Origin: an uncultured Bacteroidales bacterium
GTDB lineage: Bacteria; Bacteroidota; Bacteroidia; Bacteroidales; Paludibacteraceae
Assembly (NCBI GenBank): GCA_937901225.1
Contig: CALCGX010000135.1
Coordinates: forward strand, 1-31,835
DNA length: 31,835 nucleotides
Direction: 5' to 3'
Positions 14,980 through 22,128 of this stretch are shown here, piece by piece (the stretch's first letter is position 1; each line of letters starts with the position of its first letter). Below the pieces are notes generated by a model. That model had not been told where the DNA came from and ran no database searches. It worked only from the letters and a program-made list of their open reading frames with translations. A program made the position numbers and the translations under genes.

Positions 14980-15014
14980 GACAACGCTCCGCGATAGAGC
15001 GTTGTCGATTTTTT
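14980..15014 (+). terminator. Intrinsic terminator with no gene before it
   Basis: GACAACGCTC (14980-14989) pairs perfectly with GAGCGTTGTC (14997-15006), followed by GATTTTTT. It is oriented for the plus strand, yet no plus-strand gene is convincing in 14824-14979. It may serve an unseen small RNA or be left over from a lost gene. On the minus strand the upstream A-run is weak. Confidence 0.75.
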
Positions 15015-15080
15015 ATCAGTTATACAAAATAGAAAAGGGCGTTATAGAAGAACAAAGAAAAATATTTGCACTATAGTTAA

Positions 15081-15722
15081 CTATAAAATCTTATTAATGC
15101 CCTCGTATAATGCTAATTGACTGCGCCCATTATTCTTTTGATTACTCGCTTCAATGATATGTTTAATAGGATCTATGTCTGATGAGGAAATGAGTTCTTT
15201 ATAAACATCAACAAAAGTTTGCTTTATATCATCTAAATATAATACATTTTTGCTTGCAATAACATACTTTGCAAAAGAGGTATCACATTTATCGAAGATA
15301 TTTGCCCCATGACATACACACATTGACAAAAAGAGATTATTCTTAGTAATTGTATCAACCTCTGTCAAATCTGAACGCAATGCCTCCCAGCAATGACACA
15401 TACAATCAGTTCGCAAACCAATCGATTTGGCAACTTCGACATAACGAGGGCTAAGTTTATATACTAAACCATTCAAAAAATTATCATCTGCTCCATGGCA
15501 TATTATATGGATTGCTGTTGCGCCCTCCTGAGAGGATGACTCTTTAATATGTTTTAGGCCTTCCAGACAATCTTGTAGAGATAGGAATAACAACCTTTCA
15601 AATATTATTCCTTTATCTTGACACAATGGCAAGATTTGTTGCTCCATAATAGCACCGGCTTTATGAAGATTTGTGTCATCGAAGACAGACTCAATAACAA
15701 AAATTCGTTTAATTTTATTCAT
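15081..15722 (-). CDS. Small caspase/CHAT-like cysteine protease, second gene of an HNH pair
   Basis: A 213-residue protein. Its fold pattern is that of clan CD (caspase/CHAT) peptidases: an opening strand IKRIFVIESVF, a helix, FERLLFLS, then strand and loop TAIHIICHGADDNFLNGL with candidate catalytic His76, and NNLFLSMCVCHGANIF with candidate nucleophile Cys135 in the LSxC position (compare L-S-A-C-x-x-G of CHAT proteins). There are no TPR or sensor domains, so the substrate-sensing part must be elsewhere. The C-terminal third is helical (FVDVYKELISSSDIDPIKHIIEAS) and not recognised. It follows the HNH gene after 93 bases with no promoter seen between them, so the two probably form one operon. 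CHAT-like proteases are effectors in several defence systems (for example type III-E CRISPR Csx29, where the family is established). Assignment rests on motifs only. Confidence 0.6.
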   Translation of the reverse strand: MNKIKRIFVIESVFDDTNLHKAGAIMEQQILPLCQDKGIIFERLLFLSLQDCLEGLKHIKESSSQEGATAIHIICHGADDNFLNGLVYKLSPRYVEVAKSIGLRTDCMCHCWEALRSDLTEVDTITKNNLFLSMCVCHGANIFDKCDTSFAKYVIASKNVLYLDDIKQTFVDVYKELISSSDIDPIKHIIEASNQKNNGRSQLALYEGINKIL

Positions 15723-15815
15723 AATAACTTTTAAGTTAGGGATTATACTTTGGCTTATTACTTATGTATATTTTACTGATGCTCCCACATCAATGTTATG
15801 AAAACTCCCATCGCT

Positions 15816-17030
15816 TCATTTGCTATGAATCTCACTAATATTGCGAATCTGATATATTTTCACCAATCTCGAATCTGAACATCTTCTTAAATACCATGAG
15901 GCATTTATATCATATGTAGTTACGAAATAATTCTGGTTTTCATAATCCTCTCTAATATCAATTTGTGGAATTGTAGATAATAAATCATGCAAATAACCGA
16001 CAACATAACCCTTAGCATTACAAACAATAGTACCATTGTTATTCGCAAAAAATAATGACACGTCGCATCTATTATCACCATGAAGTAGTATCTCCGTTTT
16101 AATATACGATAGTCGACTTGCGACAAAATCCTCTAATGACATTTTTTCCACAACGTGTTTAAGAACATCATTAATCGCAATAATACCGCCCCCTTCTATC
16201 ATATACGCAACATTAGACATCTTGAACACTATTGATAACGCATTGAATACACTAACACTACAATACAGCGAGTTATCAATATTCATTATTATAATCACGT
16301 GGCGATTACCATTTTGATTATCTATGAATTGATCAAAAACTTTTCCAAACTGATTAGTAAACCCGTCACCAACCATAACCATTTTTTTCATTTCATCAAA
16401 ATTCTTATTATAGATAATCGATGAAATCTTTATCGCTTGCGGGTCATCTATATAGCCACTTATCGTTTCTACACAAAACTCATATGCGATTTTAAGCAAT
16501 GGCAATTTGAATTGTTGTAAATCTATTGCCATAGGAATAGAAAACTTAGGCATAGGTGCTGTTTTAATCTCCAACTCTTGCTCTGTTAATTGATGTTTTT
16601 GCCAACCATTTCTATCGCATATTTTGTCCAACATAGACTGTGCTTTAGGTTTATCTCGCGCATCTAACACCAACTTTACTTGACCTTTTGATACATCGAC
16701 ACTTACATCTGGGATTAAACATGGGTTTAACTTTCCATCATTATCCAACACGAGATACTTTGCATCATCTTCTCCTTTTAGATTTCCTCCTAAGGGATTA
16801 GGAATCTTGCCTGTTTTTCCTTTTATTCTTTTTGAAAAACGTATTAACTCTATTAATTTATGCTTCGTTAATAATGGATCTATTTCTTGTCCTAGCATTG
16901 AATTACATTTCTTACAAACCTGATATGAATGCATAACCCCACCTATAGCATCTGGAATTATATGTTCATCCGACAATTCAACATTATCTTTCCGGCAAAT
17001 CATGCATAGCCCTTTAATTGACTGACTCAT
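15816..17030 (-). CDS. HNH endonuclease-domain protein, first gene of an HNH/CHAT-like pair
   Basis: A 404-residue protein. Residues 1-60 carry a zinc-ribbon HNH nuclease of the HNH_5 type: Cys9-x2-Cys12, DEHIIPDAIGG (Glu22-His23, with His23 the likely general base), Cys39-x2-Cys42-Asn43. The rest is a large domain of mixed alpha/beta character that I do not recognise (FSIPMAIDLQQFKLPLLKIAYEF; RHVIIIMNIDNSLYCSVSVFNALSIVF). It may be the sensing module. I start at the ATG at 17030: a longer frame opens at 17072, but a promoter -7 element covers that codon. A small clan CD protease gene follows in the same operon. Nuclease plus protease suggests either a proteolytically activated DNase or a regulated defence pair; this is inference. 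Confidence 0.7.
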   Translation of the reverse strand: MSQSIKGLCMICRKDNVELSDEHIIPDAIGGVMHSYQVCKKCNSMLGQEIDPLLTKHKLIELIRFSKRIKGKTGKIPNPLGGNLKGEDDAKYLVLDNDGKLNPCLIPDVSVDVSKGQVKLVLDARDKPKAQSMLDKICDRNGWQKHQLTEQELEIKTAPMPKFSIPMAIDLQQFKLPLLKIAYEFCVETISGYIDDPQAIKISSIIYNKNFDEMKKMVMVGDGFTNQFGKVFDQFIDNQNGNRHVIIIMNIDNSLYCSVSVFNALSIVFKMSNVAYMIEGGGIIAINDVLKHVVEKMSLEDFVASRLSYIKTEILLHGDNRCDVSLFFANNNGTIVCNAKGYVVGYLHDLLSTIPQIDIREDYENQNYFVTTYDINASWYLRRCSDSRLVKIYQIRNISEIHSK

Positions 17031-17069
17031 GGTACTTAAAAAATATAACGGTATATGTAAACTACGATG

Positions 17070-17101
17070 CAAAGATACAAAAAAATTTTGACATAAACAA
17101 A
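17070..17101 (-). promoter_or_regulatory. Bacteroidota promoter for the HNH/CHAT-like operon
   Basis: On the minus strand TTTG (17101 to 17098), a 20-base spacer and TATCTTTG (17077 to 17070). The leader to the ATG at 17030 is about 33 bases. Confidence 0.75.
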
Positions 17102-17522
17102 TAAATCTTTAGATTTGGAAGAGGATGCACAGGAGCAAACGCGGAAAGCAACACAAATATCAACTCAAATATCAAAACATTCCCTATCAAAATCAAAATT
17201 TTATTAGCATATCTACAAAAAAAGTATATTTTTTGTATTTTTTCTTCAAATAGGCAAATGCATGTGTGAAAAAGTGCCATTTTCAAGAGCTTGCACGTCA
17301 TTTTATGGCTCTCTACGCATAATCATGGCAAATCCGTGCCAAAAGAATTATACCGTAATAGTAACAGAGGTGTATCCGCTTTTTTGCAAGGCTAATTCCG
17401 AAAATTACTGCAATATTCGAAGTGCAACTCCATAAATTACACTATTTATTCCTGCTATCGAATTTTTGCAAGATTTATGGACTACCAAGATTTTTGCTAA
17501 TCCATAGCCTATAGAAAGATGT
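17102..17522. other. AT-rich intergenic stretch
   Basis: No reading frame has a recognisable product. I see no tRNA, array or insertion-sequence end. It separates the putative defence island from the end of the RHS operon. Confidence 0.5.
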
Positions 17523-17561
17523 AAAATCAGGACTGCCAAATCATTTGGCAGTCCTGATTTT
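17523..17561 (-). terminator. Strong terminator of the RHS operon (bidirectional)
   Basis: Eighteen perfectly paired bases (17523-17540 with 17544-17561) surround a 3-base loop, with the core CAGGACTGCCAAA and AAAA/TTTT at the ends. It lies after the last gene of the long minus-strand operon and would also block plus-strand entry. Confidence 0.9.
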
Positions 17562-17580
17562 ATAGATTAGGTCTTCACTA

Positions 17581-17985
17581 TCAGATTGATGTACCTATGC
17601 ACGGCATTACCAAGTTGCAACTAAACATATATATCACATGCAATAGCGCAATGGCTTTGGCATCTTCATCCTTACAACGTAGCAGACAAACCATCAAACT
17701 GATAAGTAATAAACAACTAAAGAGGAACAACAACATATCAAAAAATGGTATGAATAACACACACAGCGCATATAACACCAAGAGTACTAATCCAAGTACA
17801 TCCACAATATCTACATGCAACCTTATTATGAGTTTATAAGCAAATATTATTATTCCCACGATAGCCATTCCCATCATAGCAGACGCAAGCCATTCAGTTA
17901 TAGACGTTGTTAATAGCGATAAAACAACTATGACGTAGGCTAACCATAAGAACGGATTATATTGATTTTTAAACATTTTATCCAT
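17581..17985 (-). CDS. Small integral membrane protein of unknown function
   Basis: About 134 residues, almost entirely hydrophobic, with four or five predicted helices (FLWLAYVIVVLSLLTTSI; LASAMMGMAIVGIIIFAYKLII; VDVLGLVLLVLYALCVLFIPF; FDMLLFLFSCLLLISLMVCLL; and a final AIALLHVIYMFSCNLVMP). One short charged loop (RCKDEDAK) lies near the end. No family is recognised. It starts 8 bases after the stop of the T9SS-sorted protein gene and is the last gene before the operon terminator. Its AT-rich composition resembles the toxin-immunity part of the operon, so a protective membrane protein is possible but unproven. The ATG at 17976 is an alternative start. Confidence 0.6.
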   Translation of the reverse strand: MDKMFKNQYNPFLWLAYVIVVLSLLTTSITEWLASAMMGMAIVGIIIFAYKLIIRLHVDIVDVLGLVLLVLYALCVLFIPFFDMLLFLFSCLLLISLMVCLLRCKDEDAKAIALLHVIYMFSCNLVMPCIGTSI

Positions 17986-17993
17986 TTCTCTTT

Positions 17994-18998
17994 CTATATC
18001 TTGATTATTACCTGCTGAATTACCTGATTATCAGCGTGGATATACAGGGTGTATTCGCCTTGCATCCATCCGCTCATGTTGATTTGCACCATGTGTTCGC
18101 CTGCGGATTCTGTGCGTGCGGATGTGGAGTACATAGGCATGCCCAATGCATTGTGCAAGTGCATATATACCGTAGCATCTTGTACCAATGTATAGCGCAC
18201 TTGCAAATCCGTTTGTACAGGATTAGGCAGATACGATAAGTCCGTTAATAGCGCAGGGGCAGTTTCTTCTGCAGCATCCTCTACCACTGGCGCTAACTCC
18301 TTCGGATTGGAGTCGGTGGTGTCCTCCACTTGATAGTAGAACGATGTTTGGAATGCCAACTGCATGCTGTCTTCTACCATTTCGTAGGCGGTTACGCTCT
18401 CAAAGACAGGGATATAGGATTCCGCAGCAAACCACTGGTATTTATCCACCAACATGGCGGTACTATCCAAACCACTTTCCACGTACTGGCGTTGGCTATG
18501 CACGCGTAGCACTTGCTTGTAGGTCTTATCGGGCAGGATGAGTTGGCCCTGTGCATCCACCTCTATGGTGTTCGTACCTGATAGGGTCATTGGTATGCGA
18601 TGACCATACTCGCCTTTGGCAACGAAATCAGTAACGAGGGTATCGCCGTAACGCAATGGCAGGCGTAAGACTGCTTCAGGTTGGGTATATTGCACGAAAG
18701 TAGTAGGGTTCTCATAGCCCGTGCGCCAGATGGTGTCGGCAGTGAGAGTATAGTAGTAGCGTGTACGATGCTCGGTAGCACACCATTGGTGCATGTAGTT
18801 GCTATCGGGTATGGAATACGCCACAGTGTACTCCTCGTTGATTGGACTCAGCATACCAAAATCCCAAGTCAGTTCCTTGCCACTGGCTCCTTGGTCTTTG
18901 TATGCTACTTGCTGTTTGATATAGGTGTTTTCTTCTGCGTATAGCATGGATACGCAGAGAATAGCTGATAAAGCGAAAAATGATTTTATAGGTTTCAT
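17994..18998 (-). CDS. Secreted protein with type IX secretion sorting domain
   Basis: A 334-residue protein with a Sec signal peptide (MKPIKSFFALSAILCVSMLYA, cleavage near residue 21). The middle has no domain I recognise; it reads as an all-beta surface protein (e.g. TWDFGMLSPINEEYTVAYSI; WRTGYENPTTFVQYTQPEAVLRLPLRYGDTLV). The last 80 or so residues are a type A T9SS sorting domain: LSYLPNPVQTDLQVRYTL, VYMHLHNALGMPMYS, SAGEHMVQINMSGWMQGEYTLYIHA. The protein is therefore exported across the outer membrane. The coding DNA is visibly richer in GC than the genes on both sides and resembles the core genes at the left of the window, so it may be a resident gene to which the RHS cassettes were added. 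A 12-base gap separates it from the preceding gene. Confidence 0.85.
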   Translation of the reverse strand: MKPIKSFFALSAILCVSMLYAEENTYIKQQVAYKDQGASGKELTWDFGMLSPINEEYTVAYSIPDSNYMHQWCATEHRTRYYYTLTADTIWRTGYENPTTFVQYTQPEAVLRLPLRYGDTLVTDFVAKGEYGHRIPMTLSGTNTIEVDAQGQLILPDKTYKQVLRVHSQRQYVESGLDSTAMLVDKYQWFAAESYIPVFESVTAYEMVEDSMQLAFQTSFYYQVEDTTDSNPKELAPVVEDAAEETAPALLTDLSYLPNPVQTDLQVRYTLVQDATVYMHLHNALGMPMYSTSARTESAGEHMVQINMSGWMQGEYTLYIHADNQVIQQVIIKI

Positions 18999-19010
18999 GA
19001 TTAAACAAAC

Positions 19011-19292
19011 TTAATCGTCAATGGTTAATTCTATGTCATATTCCTTTAGTAACTGACGAAACTCGTCATATAGTAGTGGACCAATCGTGGTCGAGTCGTT
19101 TTTTATTATTATCCAATAGTAAGTAGTATCACGTCCCAATTTGTACTCATATTCGGTACCATAACTTGCTGGCTCTTTCAGTGCACGTGGTTGTTGTTTT
19201 GCAATTATATAATCTTTATTGTAAGAATAATTCTGTACCGTAGGTGGGATTATTCTTCCTCTACGAGGTACTATATCTTCACGACCAGCCAT
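19011..19292 (-). CDS. Immunity-like protein, N-terminally truncated (DUF3997-like)
   Basis: A 93-residue protein. IIPPTVQNYSYNKDYIIAKQQP followed by GRDTTYYWIIIKNDSTTIGPLLYDEF resembles the C-terminal half of small DUF3997-like Bacteroidota lipoproteins that often stand after RHS genes as putative immunity proteins. Those begin with a lipoprotein signal and a DYIG-type segment; this one has neither and starts abruptly with MAGRED, inside the last codons of the upstream toxin-tip gene (14-base overlap). I read this as the remainder of a deletion that removed the toxin's end and the immunity protein's start. The family match is from memory and should be tested. The product may still fold, but without a signal it would stay in the cytoplasm. 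Confidence 0.5.
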   Translation of the reverse strand: MAGREDIVPRRGRIIPPTVQNYSYNKDYIIAKQQPRALKEPASYGTEYEYKLGRDTTYYWIIIKNDSTTIGPLLYDEFRQLLKEYDIELTIDD

Positions 19293-20133
19293 TAGCTTCA
19301 GATAACGTCAAATATCCATCCCAATCAGGTCTTGTATTTAATTGGCTATAGTGCTGAATGAACTTTTCTTGTGCTTTTTCATCCACAAGTCTAGATTCTT
19401 CCATGTGGTATAACAAAGCTTCGCTAGCAGACATACCCTGGTGAAAATAATCATCTGACATAATAATCGCATCTCCTTGCAATCCTTCATCATCTGTTCC
19501 TAAAAAATCTCCATTAGTATTATATACCGGACGTCTTCCATCAGGATCCACGAACCTCATAGTATTATTCCCACACCACGCATAAGGCGATGTGGAATAA
19601 TACTTCTCCGCCAACGGGTCTATAGTTGTTGTGCGACAGATTGCAGGATAGTACCAACGTGCTTTGCTGTCGTACTCATCCAAACCATGCATCTCCACAA
19701 ACTCTTTGCTATTGTATTTCCATAGCTGTGCTGATGCATCTGCTGTCTCTGTTTTTTGAAGGATGTATACAAACGGTGTCAGAAAAGAACACAAACTATC
19801 GGAATAACACTGATTATTATCCAAAAAATCATAATAACCAATATGGAGTAAAGTATCAGACTGCAGGGTAAAAACATCTATCCTCGGAGTAAAACACTTA
19901 TGGTCCTCATAACACGTAGAAGAACAAAAGGTTTCTACAAATAGAGAATCTAACTTTTGCCAGTAATGTCCATAATACATTTCCTCTTGTTCGCAGTTAT
20001 ACCAATCAGCCCGACCATTCTTATAAAATGTAACCTGATTTTTACAATAATGCATATTTACATACACACTTTGTGATGCAAGACAGGTTGTACATCCTAA
20101 TATTAATAAAAATTTGATGATTGTCGTTTTCAT
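19279..20133 (-). CDS. Chimeric protein: secreted N-terminus joined to an RHS core and truncated toxin tip
   Basis: 284 residues in three parts. Residues 1-130: a Sec signal (MKTTIIKFLLILGCTTCLAS) and a cysteine-rich segment I do not recognise (NGRADWYNCEQEEMYYGHYW; FCSSTCYEDHKCF), possibly the body of a former immunity lipoprotein. Residues about 133-200: a copy of the RHS core shared with the two other RHS genes (KEFVEMHGLDEYDSKARWYYPAICRTTT...DPDGR). Residues 201-284: a variable tip (GDFLGTDDEGLQGDAIIMSDDYFHQGMSASEALLYH...RPDWDGYLTLSEANGWS) that matches the pre-toxin segment seen in other Bacteroidota RHS tips, but ends at TLSEANGWS with no catalytic domain. It therefore looks like a non-functional recombination product. 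Its start shares one base with the preceding stop (TAATG). Confidence 0.7.
   Translation of the reverse strand: MKTTIIKFLLILGCTTCLASQSVYVNMHYCKNQVTFYKNGRADWYNCEQEEMYYGHYWQKLDSLFVETFCSSTCYEDHKCFTPRIDVFTLQSDTLLHIGYYDFLDNNQCYSDSLCSFLTPFVYILQKTETADASAQLWKYNSKEFVEMHGLDEYDSKARWYYPAICRTTTIDPLAEKYYSTSPYAWCGNNTMRFVDPDGRRPVYNTNGDFLGTDDEGLQGDAIIMSDDYFHQGMSASEALLYHMEESRLVDEKAQEKFIQHYSQLNTRPDWDGYLTLSEANGWS
19533..19735 (-). repeat. RHS core copy C (shortest)
   Basis: About 200 bases nearly identical to the matching part of copies at 21257-21586 and 22631-22960. It begins at the KYNSKEF codons, i.e. it lacks the YIKDLLGN...EQPW part present in the other two. It encodes the region from KEFVEMHGLDEYDS to DPDGR. 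Confidence 0.85.
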
Positions 20134-20744
20134 TACTTTGCTTCATTTGTAGGTGTGCCTTTTTTTGATTGCAGTCGTAACTTAATAATTTGCCAAGTTG
20201 TATAATGTTGTCTAACTGCGATACGATATTGAAAAGGAGCATCTACCATATTAGATGTATGACTAGGCTCATAATCTCCAATTGATTCTATTGAGAAATC
20301 GCACCAATGTTCACTATTGACATCTTGCATATAAGCATCAAAGGTTGTTACGTCATAATAAAATTGCCCCACTAAAATATCCATTCTATGATTATCAATG
20401 TTAGTATATTCAAATGGATAATAATACCTGTCCCACAAGCGTTCTTTATGGAATAAAGACGTATGATAAATAGGTGTAGCTTCGTTTTCAACAGCAAATA
20501 TGTAGGGATAAACGTCTAGACGATTTTCCCAATCAGGTTCATTACAACGAATTACTGCACTATCAGGACACACATAGCTCTGTTGTCCAATGGTTATCAA
20601 CACGGGATTTTTTATCTCCATCCGTCCCAAAGTATACATATAATAATTATGGGGAACTAGACGAATAGATATAATACAATATAGTATCCCTATTAAAAGA
20701 GCTACGAAAAGTATTATTGGAATAAAGATTCTATTTTTGACCAT
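20133..20744 (-). CDS. Membrane-anchored putative immunity protein
   Basis: 203 residues. An N-terminal transmembrane segment (IFIPIILFVALLIGILYCIISI, about residues 5-26) is followed by a single periplasmic-looking domain with many aromatic residues (NYYMYTLGRMEIKNPVLITIGQQSYVCPDS; RLWDRYYYPFEYTNID; FYYDVTTFDAYMQDV) and a basic C-terminus. No family is recognised. It overlaps the end of the orphan RHS metallopeptidase cassette by 31 bases, the position of an immunity gene in RHS loci, and its anchoring would put it in the compartment where a delivered protease toxin acts. The immunity role is inferred from position only. Confidence 0.55.
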   Translation of the reverse strand: MVKNRIFIPIILFVALLIGILYCIISIRLVPHNYYMYTLGRMEIKNPVLITIGQQSYVCPDSAVIRCNEPDWENRLDVYPYIFAVENEATPIYHTSLFHKERLWDRYYYPFEYTNIDNHRMDILVGQFYYDVTTFDAYMQDVNSEHWCDFSIESIGDYEPSHTSNMVDAPFQYRIAVRQHYTTWQIIKLRLQSKKGTPTNEAK

Positions 20745-21595
20745 AAATTCTTATTTTGATGTGATTCAACAATTTCATCTACTGTTTCTTGACTAACAAA
20801 TGCCCCATGCTGAGGATCCTTAGCATTCTTCGTCATAATACCACTTGTAGAATGTTCAGAAAAATCTTCATTTGGTTGTATCAAAGTGTGTCCAACTTCA
20901 TGTGCACCAGTCAATCCATCTGCTCTATCTAACCTAACTCCAATTTTATAATTTTCATTTGTAAGACCAGTTGTTATAGCCTGAGGATTAGGTGAAACTT
21001 TAGATAAACGGGGGAGTACTTGATATGAATTTGTATTTTTCCCCGTCAAACTTGCTTCTGTAAGAGGATTTTCCACAACTTTTAATGACAAATCAAACAT
21101 TACAGAGTAGTTATTCCCCCGCATATCTGTATATTGCAGATCTTTTTGATTATTCCAAAAATCTATTGCTTGTTGTGCTGATTTTACATCAGCAGGATGG
21201 GTATAATATACAGCTTGAAATGTAAGAATATTATCTGATTTTATCATCTTACTTCTTTTTCCATCAGGACCCACTATATTCACAAGATTATTCCCACACC
21301 ACGCATAAGGCGATGTGGAATAATACTTCTCCGCCAATGGGTCTATAGTTGTTGTGCGACAAATTGCCGGATAGTACCAACGTGCTTTGCTATCGTACTC
21401 ATCCAAGCCATGCATTTCCACAAACTCTTTGCCGTTGTATTTCCATGGCTGTTCTGATGGCCTCATTGTTTCCGCCCATGGCAAACCAGATGGATAATAC
21501 TGCATGCGCTGGATACACTCTTTATACCCCGCTTCGGGGTGTACATACGTCTCACGGATATTACCCAAGAGGTCTTTGATGTAGTTAATATTCAT
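20714..21595 (-). CDS. Orphan RHS cassette with metallopeptidase toxin tip
   Basis: 293 residues and no signal peptide. Residues 1-110 are the RHS core (YIKDLLGNIRETYVHPEAG...PWKYNGKEFVEMHGLDEYDSKARWYY...YAWCGNN...GPDGKR; note GPDGK for the DPDGR of the other copies). The rest is a variable tip with a zinc-peptidase signature: GAHEVGHTLIQPNEDFSEHSTSGIM, where HEVGH at about residue 230 supplies two zinc ligands and SGIM may be the Met-turn as in metzincins. This is distinct from the tip of the large RHS gene. Because it starts at an ATG within the core, with no RHS cage of its own, it is an orphan tip that could replace the tip of the upstream RHS gene by homologous recombination through the shared core. 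A putative immunity gene overlaps its 3' end. Confidence 0.8.
   Translation of the reverse strand: MNINYIKDLLGNIRETYVHPEAGYKECIQRMQYYPSGLPWAETMRPSEQPWKYNGKEFVEMHGLDEYDSKARWYYPAICRTTTIDPLAEKYYSTSPYAWCGNNLVNIVGPDGKRSKMIKSDNILTFQAVYYTHPADVKSAQQAIDFWNNQKDLQYTDMRGNNYSVMFDLSLKVVENPLTEASLTGKNTNSYQVLPRLSKVSPNPQAITTGLTNENYKIGVRLDRADGLTGAHEVGHTLIQPNEDFSEHSTSGIMTKNAKDPQHGAFVSQETVDEIVESHQNKNLWSKIESLFQ
21257..21586 (-). repeat. RHS core copy B (orphan cassette)
   Basis: About 330 bases, highly similar to copy A (22631-22960) from YIKDLLGN to the PDG motif, with scattered silent and some coding differences. Confidence 0.88.
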
Positions 21596-22118
21596 AACCT
21601 AAAAAATCATATAGTTTTGTTATCAATACATCTGTAGAGTAATAGCGTTGTTCTAGTATATCAACATAGGATTGGCTAATCCATATAGGAATAGCCCTCC
21701 CACTATTCAAATACAAAACTATTAGTATCTTTACATCAAGAGAATCAGCGTTCATGAGATAAAAACGCTCCCCCTTTATCAAAAGTTTGTACGGAAAATC
21801 TGCAGGAGAAAATTCACCTTGCTTTAAGGAATCCACCAATTCTAAGTTATTGAGTAAAAACGCTATATCCTCAATATCATGCTTCTTGTTCATTAAGCGT
21901 AGTCGATTATTTACATTTTTGCTAATACAATATTCTACGAAAGCATATCTACCTATAGGAATTGAAGTAAATTCATATGGATCACGCCCTAACACGATAA
22001 CGGAGTCTATTGTTGCATCACCTATGTTTGATGCCAAAGTATTTGTACTACTCTTTGTTTTGTTACATCCGATTAGCAATAAAACTAATGGCAATAAGAT
22101 GTATATTTCTTTTTTCAT
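21585..22118 (-). CDS. Putative immunity lipoprotein for the main RHS toxin
   Basis: From the start I choose, about 177 residues with a clear lipoprotein signal (MKKEIYILLPLVLLLIGC, acylated Cys18). The frame runs on to 22196, but that overlaps the RHS stop and lacks a signal, so ATG 22118 (or 22127) is preferred. The mature protein (DSVIVLGRDPYEFTSIPIGRYAFVEYCISK; DSLKQGEFSPADFPYKLLIKGERFYLM; RAIPIWISQSYVDILEQRYY) has no named family I can see. It starts 10 bases after the metallopeptidase-tipped RHS gene ends and overlaps the next cassette by 11 bases. The position and envelope location fit an immunity protein that blocks the RHS toxin in the periplasm; this role is inferred. Confidence 0.6.
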   Translation of the reverse strand: MKKEIYILLPLVLLLIGCNKTKSSTNTLASNIGDATIDSVIVLGRDPYEFTSIPIGRYAFVEYCISKNVNNRLRLMNKKHDIEDIAFLLNNLELVDSLKQGEFSPADFPYKLLIKGERFYLMNADSLDVKILIVLYLNSGRAIPIWISQSYVDILEQRYYSTDVLITKLYDFLGYEY

Positions 22119-22128
22119 AACTTTCATT

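Noticed and set aside
14838..15032. Plus-strand 64-residue reading frame
   Set aside because: It runs through a perfect terminator hairpin, has no promoter or recognisable domain, and its composition gives no sign of coding.
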